From Lithodes maja (lineage: Eukaryota; Arthropoda; Malacostraca; Decapoda; Lithodidae): a stretch of DNA of 64,000 nucleotides. Made by a program: the position numbers and the translations under genes. This document shows, piece by piece, positions 23,008 through 34,524 of the stretch (its first letter is position 1; every line of letters begins with the position of its first letter). Location of the stretch: assembly GCA_037953745.1 (NCBI GenBank), contig JBAKBP010013038.1:1-64000 (forward strand), given 5' to 3'. The notes beneath the pieces are model-generated. The model did no database searches and had not been told where the DNA came from. It saw nothing but the letters and a program-made list of their open reading frames with translations.

Positions 23008-23642
23008 TTAACCCGGGAACTGCAGGGAGACTCTTAAGAGTTCCCCCGGCGGACTGCGGGGAGACTCTTAAGAGTCAGAGGAAAAAAAAAATCAACTTTT
23101 GACATCGAAAAAAAAAAAAAAAAAAAGTATTTATTTATTTATTGTTTTTTTTTGGGCCCCTGGGCCATGCAAAATCTCAGTCCTCTACCTCCCCTCCTTC
23201 CCCCACTTTCCTCCTCTCCTTCAGTTATTACCTATTTTCCCTGTTATTCCCTTATTCTGAGGTATATTTTCGTGCTAACATTAGAAATCCGGTTGCAGGG
23301 TGTGGTCATCACTGATAGCAAGCGAATGCAAGAGAGAGAGAGAGAGTATCGATCGACTGTGTCTCAGTGGCCTTGGGGGAAATTGGCGGGAAAGCAGCTT
23401 GTCTCACCCATACATTATACAACTCGCGGGCTATATCTACGATTTTGACCATCCAAACGCTGTTTTCACTCGTTTTATTGTTGTTTCAGGTTAATACCTT
23501 TATAATGAACCCATAATAGGCGCATATGGATAAGCATTAATGCTATTAATGGTACAATGAATATTTTAGTGACGGAAACACCTCAAATACATGCGCACAG
23601 GGAGAGGTGTCTAATTACCCCCATGCGCACTTGAGAGGTTAA
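23008..23642 (-). mobile_element. TTAA-flanked MITE, family 1, copy B
   Basis: TTAA at 23008-23011 and 23639-23642 brackets the inverse of copies A and C. It starts CCCGGGAACTGCAGGGAGAC and ends GTGCGCACTTGAGAGG-like sequence. It carries the same GA microsatellite, A/T tract and 64-codon frame (23300-23494, plus strand) as the other copies. Confidence 0.85.
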
Positions 23643-24639
23643 TATTAACTTTTAACCCCTTCTGCACTGGCAATGTATTTTTAATGTTATTCAAGCTATA
23701 TTTAGTGGATTTTGTGCAGTTATAGGCCCATATTATTAGGTGTCCCCTTCGTTTGCTCACGAACAACCCTCACGGCGGGGTCGTTCCTTCGTGCGGTATT
23801 ATTAAACGCTACCTGAGTGTCCCCTTCGTGGAAGAGGTTCGTTCGTAGGTTGGTACGCCTGTTTATATCATGGAGGGGTTTGTTTACAAATATTCTCCAA
23901 CTTTCGTTTTCACTTGGATGGGAACTGGAGTGAATTTCATAAATTCAGTCCATACACGCATATCTGCACACATCCATAATCAAACCTAATAGCCTTTCAA
24001 TAAAGAATACACACCTACATGTTTGTTATCCATATGTCTAGGCCTATAGGCTAGCTCCATAGCCTATGGCCGTACATATGCAGACTCGGTAGTATTTAGC
24101 CTACAGTATACACAAAAGCGGAAACAAGCGTGAAGTAATACAATATTGTATTCTGACCATGATCAAGTCTTCTAAGTACAATCAAATAATTTTGTTCTCC
24201 GGTTTTGATGGAAATAGAACTCTAGCCTAGGCCTAAATGTGATATTTTCAAAAAGACACTCATTGAGTTGAGTTAGGCCTAAGCTAGGCCTATTACTGAC
24301 CATTTTTAGGGCAAACTTTCTAAACACGCTTGTGACCTATAGGCTATATCAATATAATATAGTCTTGGCATCACACGTACTACGAAATTTACGTAAAACT
24401 ATGGGATAACCATGTTACTCGAGCAACAATGCAATGCCGAACATGTTAAAAAATACATTAGAATTAGTGTAAGTGCTTCCCTGAAGCAGAAAAGAGGGTA
24501 GTAATATAAGAATAATAGCGACACGCATATTATGTGGGTAGAATGGGGGTCGTGATGTCTGAGCGGTATAGCAGGAGTCTTCACAAATTACTTAAATGTT
24601 ACCCAATTGGATACTAATATTCTAATAGTGTCGATAATT
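23643..24639. other. Intergenic, no gene recognised
   Basis: AT-rich sequence with AGGCCTA words. Around 23735-23850 short blocks (CCCCTTCGT, CGAACAACC, GTATTATTAAAC) resemble inverted sequence at 39225-39330, just outside the other end of the giant-LTR element region, but I could not define a boundary. Confidence 0.4.
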
Positions 24640-24644
24640 ATACA

Positions 24645-27600
24645 TGTTATGCCCTGATTGTATACAGGATTAACTTGGTATAGGTGAGTTCTGCAAGATT
24701 GGGTTATTGAATTTCTTGCAAAATACATAAAGAGAATCAACAGAGGACATAGATAATCTCGGATAAATGGTTTGTAATACAGCTTTATTCTAAATAACAC
24801 TCAGGTATAAGGTACGTAATAGAATTCACACGAACAATAGATGTTGGAGCACTCAGGTAGGTTATTGGACTTATTACAATCTCCCAGCACTTATCGCGGA
24901 TTTGGATAGAGACATACTTCCCACTTCCAACGTTCAGGCATTATTCGTCTGATCACATTGCTTTATGATACGTCGGGTACATGAATCACACAGGTTAGGT
25001 ATTTCGCTTTTTTAACTCTCTGGTAATATGACTCTTAATCAAGGATGAAAATATAAGTAATGTGGTTATTGCCCAAGAATTAACGTAAAGGGATAACTGT
25101 AGCTAGTTGCACTGGTCTAGGATGTTCACTTGTCTAGGTGATACTTCAGACCGAAAATATCAGTGAATGCGAATCAGGTTTCTGGTGGAGAATCACAATC
25201 ACTTACTTCAGAATTGCTTTCGCTCGAGCCGTAGTCCAATTGATTCGGACTTATTTTTTTGGCGAGGTTAAACCTGATGGCAAGAATAATTACGGGAGTC
25301 AGTTCGCCTAAGCTAAATTTCACTGATATATATTAATACATACTAGCATAATAATCACTCATTTCCTAACATCAGAGAAAATTGAGACATAATCGAATAC
25401 ACTGGATGGTTGAGTTAATAGCACCGTAACTCTAACACTGGTACTTTGTAAAGTAACACTGTGATAGAGTTTTCCTGGTTATCTTGCGTTAGTGATGTTG
25501 GGGGTTAACAGTAGCTCTGGGGCCGTCCAAGCTGTCCGGTAGTGTAGAGAAGGTTTTACAGATGGGTTGCTTGCGTAACCGGTGATGACGCTCAGATATG
25601 TTACCCTTGCTGGGGACCTTAAATAACGCTGTCTCAAGATCAACCGGACTAACAACGTATCGGATTAACGTAAGACAGTCGAGAAAAGCGACTGCTTAAC
25701 TATTTCTGGTCCTTATAAGAGGTTCAAGGAGCGCGGGCGGTTTTGCACCTTGTTGTCAACAAATGCTGATGGGGCCTACAGTCAATTGTTGCCAAGGAGT
25801 TATTCTTGCAGAGTCCTCACTCAAGAGTTTCTCGCATAATCCCTTCTAACACAAGATCTTTCTGCCTTAGATCAGTTATGAGTTATGATCGTTCGTAACT
25901 CAAGTAGCGGATGGTGCACTATCAGAAGTTAATGAAACAATCAATAATTTGTGAATTTGTTTTGTACCAATATAATATGACTGCCGGTAGTCCCGATCGC
26001 AATAAAACATTCGTAAAGGGTTAATTCACTTCCTCACCGAGTTGCACAGATTACGGAACGCCGAATTATCGTGAATCTTGAGGGAAGGGGGGGGGGGGGG
26101 GGGGAGAGTACTAGACGCCAACGCAGTGTGGCAAGCCGTTGCTTTGGGCTCTAATATTCAACTGCCTACTGTTGTCTCTGTGTCTTATTTATAGGCTGGT
26201 CAAGGAAGCCTCAGGAATATTTTAGAAGTATTGGATGTCAGTGCTATGAAGTAGTTAATTTATTCTGGTGAACTTAGGGGGTTAGGGAGGGAGGTCTTTA
26301 ATGTGGCGGTAAGTAACTTGTCATCTGATTTATTATCGTGGATATCTTAACTCTAGTATGAGGTACTAGTAGAGTTGGTTAGGCGGATTTGGTGAAGGTT
26401 TTTAAGTACTACTTTGCTGGCGCCCTAAGTGCCTAGGCTGGCAGGTGTTATTCATCAAGTCACCTAAGTATCCTTCTCTGGTCTAGCTGACATGCTATTC
26501 GGAATCTAGGATGGGATAAGGAAGGTTTTGGTTGTGGGTAAGGATGGGATAGGATGGTATTTGGATAGGTATCTAGATTTGTAGGTCATAACCTGTTGGA
26601 AACTCACCTGTTGTCTGGCAAGAATGTGCTGGCTTGCGCGGGTCATGGTAATTCACCGCGGGGGTCGGTGGAATCCCCGTGGGGTCGGGGGGGGGGGGGG
26701 GGGGGAAGCCGCTCCCTGAATATGATTATCGAGAGTTCTTACATTAATTGGGTTAACATAATTATGAGTTCAGGTTGTCAGGAGGTATCTTCCTAGTTAG
26801 GGTTGATCACTACATCTAGTTTTCATGTACGAGGATCACTCGTGGGTGTTTAGAATAGTGGTTTTGTGAAAGTGAAGTCAGTGGGAAATTTACATTTTTA
26901 AGGGGGGACGAGAGGGGGTCGTCCTAGCCTCGCGCCGGCTATTGCTCTGGTTCAGGTTGTGAGTGGGGCTAGGGAGTTAGAGGATAGTTAAGGGGGTACA
27001 ATCTAGGTCCTTACCTTCCATTTATTGAGGTTAGTGAACGAACTGAGTCGGCATGTTATAACGTTCTTATGGTGTCTTTACAGGGGAAGGGTTGTGAATT
27101 GTAAAAGGGGTGGTTTGAGGCTAGGTCGCCGCGCCGCTCGTGACTTAGGATAGTGACCCTTAATGAGCGGGCCATAGGGGTGGCAGTGCCCTACGATAAA
27201 CAGGTAGTGTGGTGTGTGCAGCGGCGCGTGAAGGAGAAAGTGATAGGGTGACCCAAAAGGTTTCGACTGGCCATGGGATCACGAAGTAGAACAGAGTAGT
27301 GTGGATTGTGGATAAGGAGGAGGTGATTGGAAGACGTATAACAATTGTGGAAAAGTAAATGGAAGAGAGGAACACAATGGCGGATAAAAGATAATTAACT
27401 TAAGGATTGAAATACATGCATGAATGACGGTATTAGTCGTCGTCAAATTAAAGTGAATGGGACTTGGTTGGAATGCACGGAATACGATTCGACATGGGCA
27501 GTGCCTCTGTGTCGTAGCAATATCGATTGGGCAAATTCCGGTTAATATTATATACTTTATATACTTAGTTACTAGAAGAACAAGACAAGGGGCAACTGAG

Positions 27601-28560
27601 CACGGGGGTACATATCTATATACTTAGTTACTACAAAAGAAAGGAAAAAGGGACAACTGGGCATGGGGGTACATATATCTAGACTCGTCATGGAGAGAGA
27701 GATACGAGGTAGATTTCCTGCATGTTTCTTGATAATCGTATGCAGATTGGTCATAGTGAGCTTATCCGAATTAACAGGCCTAAATCAATACAATAACTGG
27801 CATAGGGTTATCAGGTGTATAGAGTCGTTGTTAAAGGTTGTTATATAACTCGTAATTAACTTATCTAAATCAACAGGCATAAATCAATACAAGAACTGGC
27901 AAGAGGCACATATTGACAGAAGAATGATGCAACGTGAGGTTATGTATAGCTAACTACTAAAAATGGGGGAACGAAGATGGGTGTCTTCCCTTTCTACAAG
28001 TTCCCTAAATGATGTTAACATTAGGGAGTTGGTACATCAATAATATAGCAATGTGGATCTCAATGAGTTATGGGGATGTCTAGTGTAATTGCATAATTAA
28101 TCTCTGAATTACTCCTAGGTATTTTGTCTAGTGAAATGGAGGTTGTATTAGGAAGGTTGGGAATATATATATAGTGGATAAAACAACGGGAGGTTAGAGA
28201 CATATAATTGCTAGAATTGGGGGATTATGATTGTTATATAACTAAATACAGGGCTGACGTAATCACGATCTGATTCGTTGTGAAACGGAAACTAAGGTGT
28301 CTTTCGATCGCCTCGAACCTACACAATGAAAACATTATAGCCTGCATGGTCATTACATAATTGAATACACATTTAGTCAGTACATCAAGGATGTCAAGGA
28401 GTAAAGTCATGTGGTTTGTATACTAGAAGACTGTGATTGAGATACGTATAATATGTGGAATGAATTGGGAGAGAGGGAGAGACCAAATCGGGGATGGAAA
28501 TGGGACCGAGGATCTCGGTGGGGTTTTCGCTCCCAGGATTTTCGTTCCTGTGGTATTTCA
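24645..28560 (-). repeat. 3' LTR (3916 bp) of the giant-LTR element
   Basis: Reads TGAAATACCACAGG...GGGCATAACA on the minus strand. Hand comparison with the other LTR shows roughly 2-3 differences per 100 bp in sampled stretches. It includes G tracts at 26087-26104 and 26687-26705. A 71-codon minus-strand frame (27160-27375) is kept in both paired LTRs but there is no evidence it is translated. Frames at 24399-24800 and elsewhere are not supported. Confidence 0.9.
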
Positions 28561-28734
28561 CTTTCGTCGCCTTTATAATGAGGTACGTCCTCGTACCTCA
28601 AGGTTGGAGTACGTAGGTTTGTTTAGGGGGCCAGGTCAGGTCGGTGATGGGGTTAGGTTGGAGGGAAATATGGTATTGGGAGAGGGGGGGGTGGCTGGGG
28701 TTTTGACCTTGGGGATTCGTTTCCACTTTGGTAC
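28561..28734 (-). promoter_or_regulatory. End of internal region with purine-rich segment before 3' LTR
   Basis: On the minus strand the last bases before the LTR read AAAGGCGACGAAAG, a modest polypurine-tract candidate for plus-strand priming. The rest is a C-rich (minus strand) proline-codon-like stretch similar to sequence at 29545-29690. Confidence 0.4.
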
Positions 28735-29543
28735 AAGGCATAATGAACGGTAATGAAAAGAGAATGTTGTATGAAATAATTGAAGAAGGATTAGAGGAGA
28801 ATCATAATAAATGGGTAACAGAATGCAATAGGTGTCTAAAGGAGCTTAACATAAATAGAACAATATTGAGTAGGATGACAAAGACAGAACTGTGTAAGGT
28901 CTATGAATGGAATACAAAAATGTGGCAAAAAAACATGGAATAAAAAATCAGTCTAAACATTTACAAGGAAAACAAAAATTGGGGGAGAAGATGAAGTATA
29001 TGACAACACATCAGCCCCAATTTTTTTTTTTTTTAAGCCCCCTAAACAGAAAAAGATTTAAGAAGGAGGATACAAAATGCAGACTGCGTGGAAAAGATAC
29101 AGAAACACTTAGAACATTTTATCCTGGAATGTGAATAATATAATGAAATTAGGACAAAAATAACAAGATTACTCAGGCCATAATATATCCAAGACACTGA
29201 AAAACTAATAGGAGATCTACTATTCAAGAAAGAAGGGAACCAGAGAAGAAAATACATAGATGTTGGAAAAGGAGAGAAAAGAGGATAAAAGAACTTGACG
29301 AAATAACAGATAATTTGGAACACAGGAAATTTAAGAAGAGCTAAAGTGTTTAAGAATTTATGAAACAAATTTAAAAGATAGTAAGAAAAGTGTAGGCTAA
29401 CAAGAAAGGGAGTATTATTAAGGAAAACAAATATAATGTATATATGGAAAACATGTAAATTTATAGAATATAAGAACTGTGTAGAAGATCAACGAGGGGC
29501 CGATACTATAGCTATAGGCTATCCCTCAACATCATCATCATCA
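28735..29543 (+). pseudogene. LINE 3' fragment with CAT-repeat tail
   Basis: A plus-strand frame (28728-28943) continues in other frames to about 29200 with the LINE C-terminal look: WVTECNRCLKELNINR, then a Cys-bearing CRLRGKDTETL block followed in another frame by HFILECE, the usual end of many LINE ORF2 proteins. After several stops the sequence reaches a (CAT)n tail at 29529-29543. It lies antisense within the giant-LTR element. A 5'-truncated, decayed insertion is the simplest reading; clade not assigned. Confidence 0.5.
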
Positions 29544-29888
29544 GGGGGGGCTGGCTCTACCGTTAGGGTCGCCGTTAGTCTTGGCGAAGGTCTGGGTTAT
29601 TGGTCGGGGTGGTGGTGGTGGTTGTGGCTTTGACCTTGGGGGTTAGCTTTCACTTTGGGAGGGAGGGGTGGATATACCGTTAGGTCTGCCATTAGGAATG
29701 GGGGTCTGGGTGAGAGCTGGCCCGGGGGCAGTTTTGGATGAGTTTTGTGGGCGTGAATGGTGAATCTGTGGAGGTTGGAAAGGCAGAGAGTGGTTGGTTG
29801 GTGGGGGAAGAGGTTTTGGCTGGAGAGGGGTTGATGTTGGATGATGGTTTGATATGGATGGTGGCTTGAAGGGTTGCAGTCGGGGATA
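29544..29888 (-). pseudogene. Proline-rich remnant of the gag-like ORF, 3' of the CR1 insertion
   Basis: Minus-strand frames (29597-29914) encode Pro/Ser/His-rich sequence like that upstream of the CR1-like insertion (32433-33035); short repeats such as GATGATGGTTTGATATGG and CTTGAAGGGTTG are shared with about 32255-32275. It is probably the distal part of the same proline-rich reading region, separated by the LINE. Confidence 0.45.
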
Positions 29889-32092
29889 GTACAAAGGAGT
29901 ACAAAGGAAATCAAGCAACAACAGGTCTAGTGACCTTTCTAGGCTGCTTGTCCTCCAAAACACTGAGGATCAAGTGTCCAAACAGTGGTTTAGAGAGGGA
30001 ACATTGGAAAGGGAACTACTGCCCTGGAACTAATGTCCGTGGCAGGATTAGGAAGTTAGTAGGGGACAGATGGGTTAGTAACTGATGGGAGGATAAAATA
30101 AAGCTATTCATTTACTAACGCAGTCAGTCGCGGGTTTGATGCGAGATATTTGTCTAGGCGAAGTTTAAATGAATCAACGGTGCTGCAAGTCTATGACATC
30201 TCGGGGAAGCCCATTCCATAAGTTGACAACTCGATTGAAGAAGAAATTCTTAGCTTCGTGTGAGTTAAAAGATTTACCAATAATTTTGCAACCGTTTCCC
30301 CGCGTGTAATTAGATTGGTCGATAGTGAAGTACTTACTACAATTCATATTTTCGATGCCTTTGATGATTTTGAACACTTGAATTAAGTCGCCTCTTAATC
30401 TGCGCTGGGTTAAAAGAAATAGATTTAATTCTTTAATACGCTCCTCTATGGTTTGTTCTTTAGGCTAGGTATCATTTTGGTAACTCTACGTTGAACTCGT
30501 TCTAGCTTGTCTATATCTTTTTGGTAATAAGGGCACCAGGATTGAACGCAGTATTCCAGAAGAGGGCGGACTAAGGAATTGTAAAGGGTTAGGATTACGT
30601 CTTTGGATTTATGCTCAAATGACCTGCCTATAAAGACAATTATTTTGTTTGCCTTCTTAACAACTTCTGAACATTGTTGGCTCAGTTTTAGGTTACTCGA
30701 TATTGTTACTCCCAGATCGGTTTCTCTGGTTACATTCTTAAGCTGAGTGCCATTCATTAAATAGTTTACTTTCTCATTTTGGTATCCGATGTGTAGTACT
30801 TTACATTTATCCGCATTGAAATTCATTTGCCAAATTTGGGCCCAACATGAAAACTTATCTAGATTGTGTTGCATATCGTCAACTTGTTCTTTTGAGAGTA
30901 CGCTATTTGCAATTTTTGTATCGTCAGCAAATTTTGAGATTGTACAGGTGAGACCCTCATCTATGTCGTTGATGCAAATTAGAAAGAGAATTGGTCCTAG
31001 TACCGATCCCTGGGGTACCCCGCTACTTACATTGGTCCATTTAGATGCCTTACCGTTTATGACTACTCTTTGCTTTCTGTCACTGAGCCAATTTTCTATC
31101 CATTTCAAAACACCATCTTGTATTCCATGCGCTTTTAGTTTTAGCAGTAAACGTTTGTGGGGAACTTTGTCAAAGAAGAAGTCCAAGAGGTTTGTTAAAC
31201 AGGAACGTTTTTTTACAAAAGCCGTGTTGAGTATCTTTAAGTATGTTATTTTCCTCTAAGTGATTTACGAGTCTGTCTCTTATGAGTGTTTCTAACATTT
31301 TACATACAACTGAAGTTAAGCTAATTGGACGATAGTTACTGGGTAGGGATTTGCTGTCTTTTTTTAATATCGGTGTTACGTTGGCTAGCTTCCACTGATC
31401 AGGCATATTTCCAGACTGCAAGGATTTATTAAATAGCAATGTCAGTGGTTTGGAGAGCTCATCCTTAGCTTCCTTTAGGACTCTAGGTGAGATTTTATCA
31501 GGTTCAGGCGGTTTATTTACCTTGAGTTTATCTAAACAATTCAATACTTCTCTCTCTGTAACGGTGATATTGCTTAGAACATCTGAATTATCAATCTGAA
31601 TCGGCGATGGTGTAGGGATATCACTGAGGTCTTCCGTTGTAAAAACTGATGCAAAGAAGGTATTGAGGGCATGACTCATTTGTACTTCGTCTTTGGTGTA
31701 TTCTCCATTTTCATCGACTAACGGTCCAACAGTTGAAGTAACTACTTTTTTCTTTCTGATATAACTATAGAATTCTTTCGGGTTTGTTTTACTTTGATTC
31801 GCAACATGTAACTCCAGGGTCTTTTTACTTTGCTTAATTAACTTTTTGGCTTGGCGTCGTAGCTCTACAAATTTTACCCGTTCTTCGTCATTTTGTAAGG
31901 ATTTTAATCTATCATTAGCAAACTTTTTAGCAAGCAGACAGTTTGAAATATATTTATTCCACCATTTGGGCTTATTATTAAGGCCTGGACGCCGTATTTT
32001 CGATGGTATGCAGTCCTGCACTGCTTTTAGGTAAGTGGTTTCGAATAATTCCCAAGATGTATTTATGTCGTTATTGTTAATTAAAAAGTAGT
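29889..32092 (-). mobile_element. CR1-like LINE, 5'-truncated, minus strand
   Basis: This is a second copy of the LINE at 59220-62926, starting within the region between endonuclease and RT and ending in the same 3' terminus, CTTTGTACTCCTTTGTAC. GATA at 29885-29888 and 32093-32096 may be a short target duplication. It sits inside the proline-rich region of the giant-LTR element, next to a 19-G tract (32097-32115). Confidence 0.85.
30174..32021 (-). pseudogene. CR1-like reverse transcriptase, frameshifted
   Basis: Frame 32021-31170 carries the linker and RT fingers (LKVNKPPEPDKISPRVLKEA, NYRPISLTSVVCKMLE). Frame 31186-30446 carries SGVPQGSVLGPILFLI and the catalytic FADDTKIA box plus the thumb. 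Frame 30377-30174 carries the C-terminal end. The change at about 31170-31190 loses the motif around the FDKVPHKRL region: the corresponding QKAF-type block is missing compared with the copy at 61620-61660, pointing to a deletion of about 75 bp, and a second break lies near 30440. Not functional. Confidence 0.85.
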
Positions 32093-32432
32093 GATAGGGG
32101 GGGGGGGGGGGGGGGCTAAAGGTGAAATGGGCAGGTCGAGTCGGGGTTGTTGTTGTGGAAGAGGTTGGTGCTGGGGAGGGGTTGGATTGTGTAGAGAGTT
32201 GTGATTGTGAGTGGGGTTGTGGGAAGGGTGAGTAAGGCTGGAGGTTGAGAGTTTATGATGATCTGGTGGTTTGAAGGGTTGGAGTGTGGGGATTTGATAG
32301 GGAGATGGTGGGGGGGGGGGGGGGGTCTGGGCAGGCAGGGTTGTGGTTTGAGAGGGGCTGAATTTGGACTGGCTTTATTGTCGGGAGAGACGTGGATGGG
32401 ATTTCGAGGAGTGGTTGAGGTTGAGAGGTTGA
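32093..32432. other. G-rich (plus strand) interior sequence of the giant-LTR element
   Basis: Holds G tracts at 32097-32115 and 32310-32325 and degenerate proline-codon sequence on the minus strand; TTGAGAGTTTATGATGATCTGG near 32245 is a partial repeat of TTGAGAGTTTAGGATGATCTGG near 32680, so the distal ORF contains an internal duplication. Confidence 0.45.
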
Positions 32433-33074
32433 TTATGTTGTTTGGGGTGAGAGAGAGAGAGTAGTATTTTGGGGGTTAGTTAAGGTGGAAAAAGTGTTGT
32501 GGTTGGATTTGGATGGGCGTGGTATTTTGTCGAGCGGGATCTTTGGGGTGGAATTTGGGGCGGATGGGGTAACGGTGGAAAGGGGGGAAGAGGAGGTACG
32601 AGGTATGTACGGGGGTGATTTTGCGTTCTGAATGTGGTCGTGAGAGGGTTGGCTGGCAGGGTGAGAATTGGTGGAGGTTGAGAGTTTAGGATGATCTGGG
32701 GTTTTGGAAAGTGGGGGTGTGGGAGATTGACAGGTAAATTGTGGAGATGGGGTGAGTAGGTAAGTTTGCAGAGATTGTTGCGCAAGAGATTTGTCTTGGA
32801 AAAGAGTGGAATTTGGTAGGATGGATGAAGGAGACATTGATGGAGATTTTGGTTCTGGTGCTGGATTATGGGGCAGAGGTAGGTTGGCGAGCGGGGGTGT
32901 TACTGGAGGTGGATTCAAGTGCGGTTTGGGTAATGTTGGAGAGGGTGACAAGGGAGTGGGGGAATATGAGGTAGGCGGAGCTGTATATTTCTTGGGTGAT
33001 GCGGGTGTTTGAAGGTGTTCACCAAGGTTCGGCATGTGGGGAGATGATGGTTCGGGGGGAGAGGTTGACAGTTT
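32433..33074 (-). pseudogene. Proline-rich continuation of the gag-like ORF after an in-frame stop
   Basis: This frame is in the same phase as the ORF at 33075-34436 and follows its TAA directly; its first in-frame Met is at 33035. It encodes at least 200 residues very rich in Pro, Ser and Thr, without Cys-His boxes or enzymatic motifs. A single substitution making the stop is the simplest reading; a second short ORF or stop readthrough are alternatives. Confidence 0.5.
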
Positions 33075-34436
33075 TTAGGGGGGGACAGGTGATGAATCTG
33101 AGGAAGTGAGAGGCGTGACAGGTTGTTGAGGGATTGACGGGGGTGAAGGTTTGTCTTGGGTGACAGGTACATATGAGAGAGTGGAGGGGGGGCTCATTTT
33201 CTGACCAGCATTTTTCAGGGGTGACATTGAAAGATAATTGGTTATGGTGGGGATGACAATTTCTGCGTTCTGTGGTTTGTTGGCAGGCATAGAAAAGGGA
33301 GGGGGTTCATGGGGTAACACAATTGATTGAAGATTATCGTTGGTGGATGGCTGGGCAGGGGAAAATTTAGGGATGGTCAGAGAGGATAGAGGCAAGGAAG
33401 AGTGCACTGGGGTTGGAATTTCATCGGGGGTCATTTTGGAAGGGTGCACAGGGTTTGATTTCTTAGGAGAATGGAGGGACTTATTTATGATAGTGTTAAG
33501 TGGAGGAATACATTTATTTCCTTGGCTAGGGGCTGAAGGGGTGGATAGGGGTTTCACAGGGTGTTTAGACATGGCTGGGGGTGAGATTTTTATAGGAGCT
33601 TCATTTACTATGGGGGAATGTGAGGGAATGGATGGATGTGGGTGAACTGACCTTGGACTCGAGTTGGTAATGGTGAAGGTTTGGTCATCATTTGTCGTGG
33701 CTGGCGAGTTGTTTGAAGTGGTGGATGTCCGTAGGAGTTTCCGTATTTTCCGTATGTTCTGGTGGAAACTCGCTGTCCCATGGTCCATGAAATGTTGGTA
33801 GATGTCTACCGGAAGGTTCACCAGGGAGAGGAACACCTGTTGTTCTTGGTATTCAAGGGTTTGCGAGGGACATGCGGATTTGATGTGCCCCCATACCTTG
33901 GCTAGGGTGACGTCCAGACGTCCTTCATATACCACTTGATCGAGTTGGCACATTTCTCTGATGGAGAGCATATGCTCCTCGAATGAGCCGTACAGGTCGA
34001 GATGGGCGGTGATGTGGGGTGGGAGGATGTCGAACAATGCGGTGAATAAGTGTTCATTTTGTTGCTCGTCATCTTGAGAGCTATACGTGGTCCTCACGTA
34101 TCTGTAGAGTTGTACGAGGGTCACATTGATATCCCCTTCATACTTGATCTCGTCGACTTTTATTATTTTGGGGGCGACGAGGGAACCCAAAAGTGGCCCT
34201 AAGGCCTGGATCATGAGGGATCGAAACTGGTTCCAGGTAAGCTTTGGCGTTACCTGTTTAGCAATTTGGGAAACGGCTTTTCCCAACTGCATAATGTGCA
34301 ATAATGCAACGGCGATTTTCTCGCGGTCATTTTGAAGTGACAAATCTAACACTGGCTTTACTATGTCTAAGTAAGTGGCGATATCATACGTGTTTACATC
34401 ATACTTGGGAATGTGAGTGTAATAGCGAGCTGCCAT
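33075..34436 (-). CDS. Gag-like protein with duplicated module and Pro-rich tail
   Basis: 453 residues, starting at ATG 34436 in AAAATGG context, 88 bp inside the 5' LTR, the position of gag in LTR elements. Residues 1-90 are predicted helical by eye, including TPKLTWNQFRSLMIQALGPL. Residues about 95-163 and 165-233 are two diverged copies of one module: both run YEG(D/R)(I/L)(N/D)VTL, then a helix with YSSQ or CPSQ, then QQ, a leucine-rich stretch and an HxxHL/YQHFMDHG-like segment. From about 235 on the chain is Pro/Ser/Thr-rich and basic. There is no CCHC zinc knuckle, protease, RT or integrase. Assignment as Gag rests on position, helical N-terminal half and disordered tail, not on a recognised family. 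It is probably the only protein of the element; particle formation would need enzymes from another element. Confidence 0.65.
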   Translation of the reverse strand: MAARYYTHIPKYDVNTYDIATYLDIVKPVLDLSLQNDREKIAVALLHIMQLGKAVSQIAKQVTPKLTWNQFRSLMIQALGPLLGSLVAPKIIKVDEIKYEGDINVTLVQLYRYVRTTYSSQDDEQQNEHLFTALFDILPPHITAHLDLYGSFEEHMLSIREMCQLDQVVYEGRLDVTLAKVWGHIKSACPSQTLEYQEQQVFLSLVNLPVDIYQHFMDHGTASFHQNIRKIRKLLRTSTTSNNSPATTNDDQTFTITNSSPRSVHPHPSIPSHSPIVNEAPIKISPPAMSKHPVKPLSTPSAPSQGNKCIPPLNTIINKSLHSPKKSNPVHPSKMTPDEIPTPVHSSLPLSSLTIPKFSPAQPSTNDNLQSIVLPHEPPPFSMPANKPQNAEIVIPTITNYLSMSPLKNAGQKMSPPSTLSYVPVTQDKPSPPSIPQQPVTPLTSSDSSPVPP

Positions 34437-34504
34437 TTTTGCGATGTTACCATGCTTCTATTGTTTGACAATATGTACCGCAATGAAATCTTCTATCCGA
34501 ATCA

Positions 34505-34524
34505 AGAACCACCGCTGCCGCCAA
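34505..34524 (-). promoter_or_regulatory. Primer-binding-site candidate of the giant-LTR element
   Basis: On the minus strand, TGGCGGCAGCGGTGG begins one base after the LTR-terminal ATAACA. A TGG start next to the LTR is what a tRNA-primed site needs. I could not match the following bases to a specific tRNA. Confidence 0.5.
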
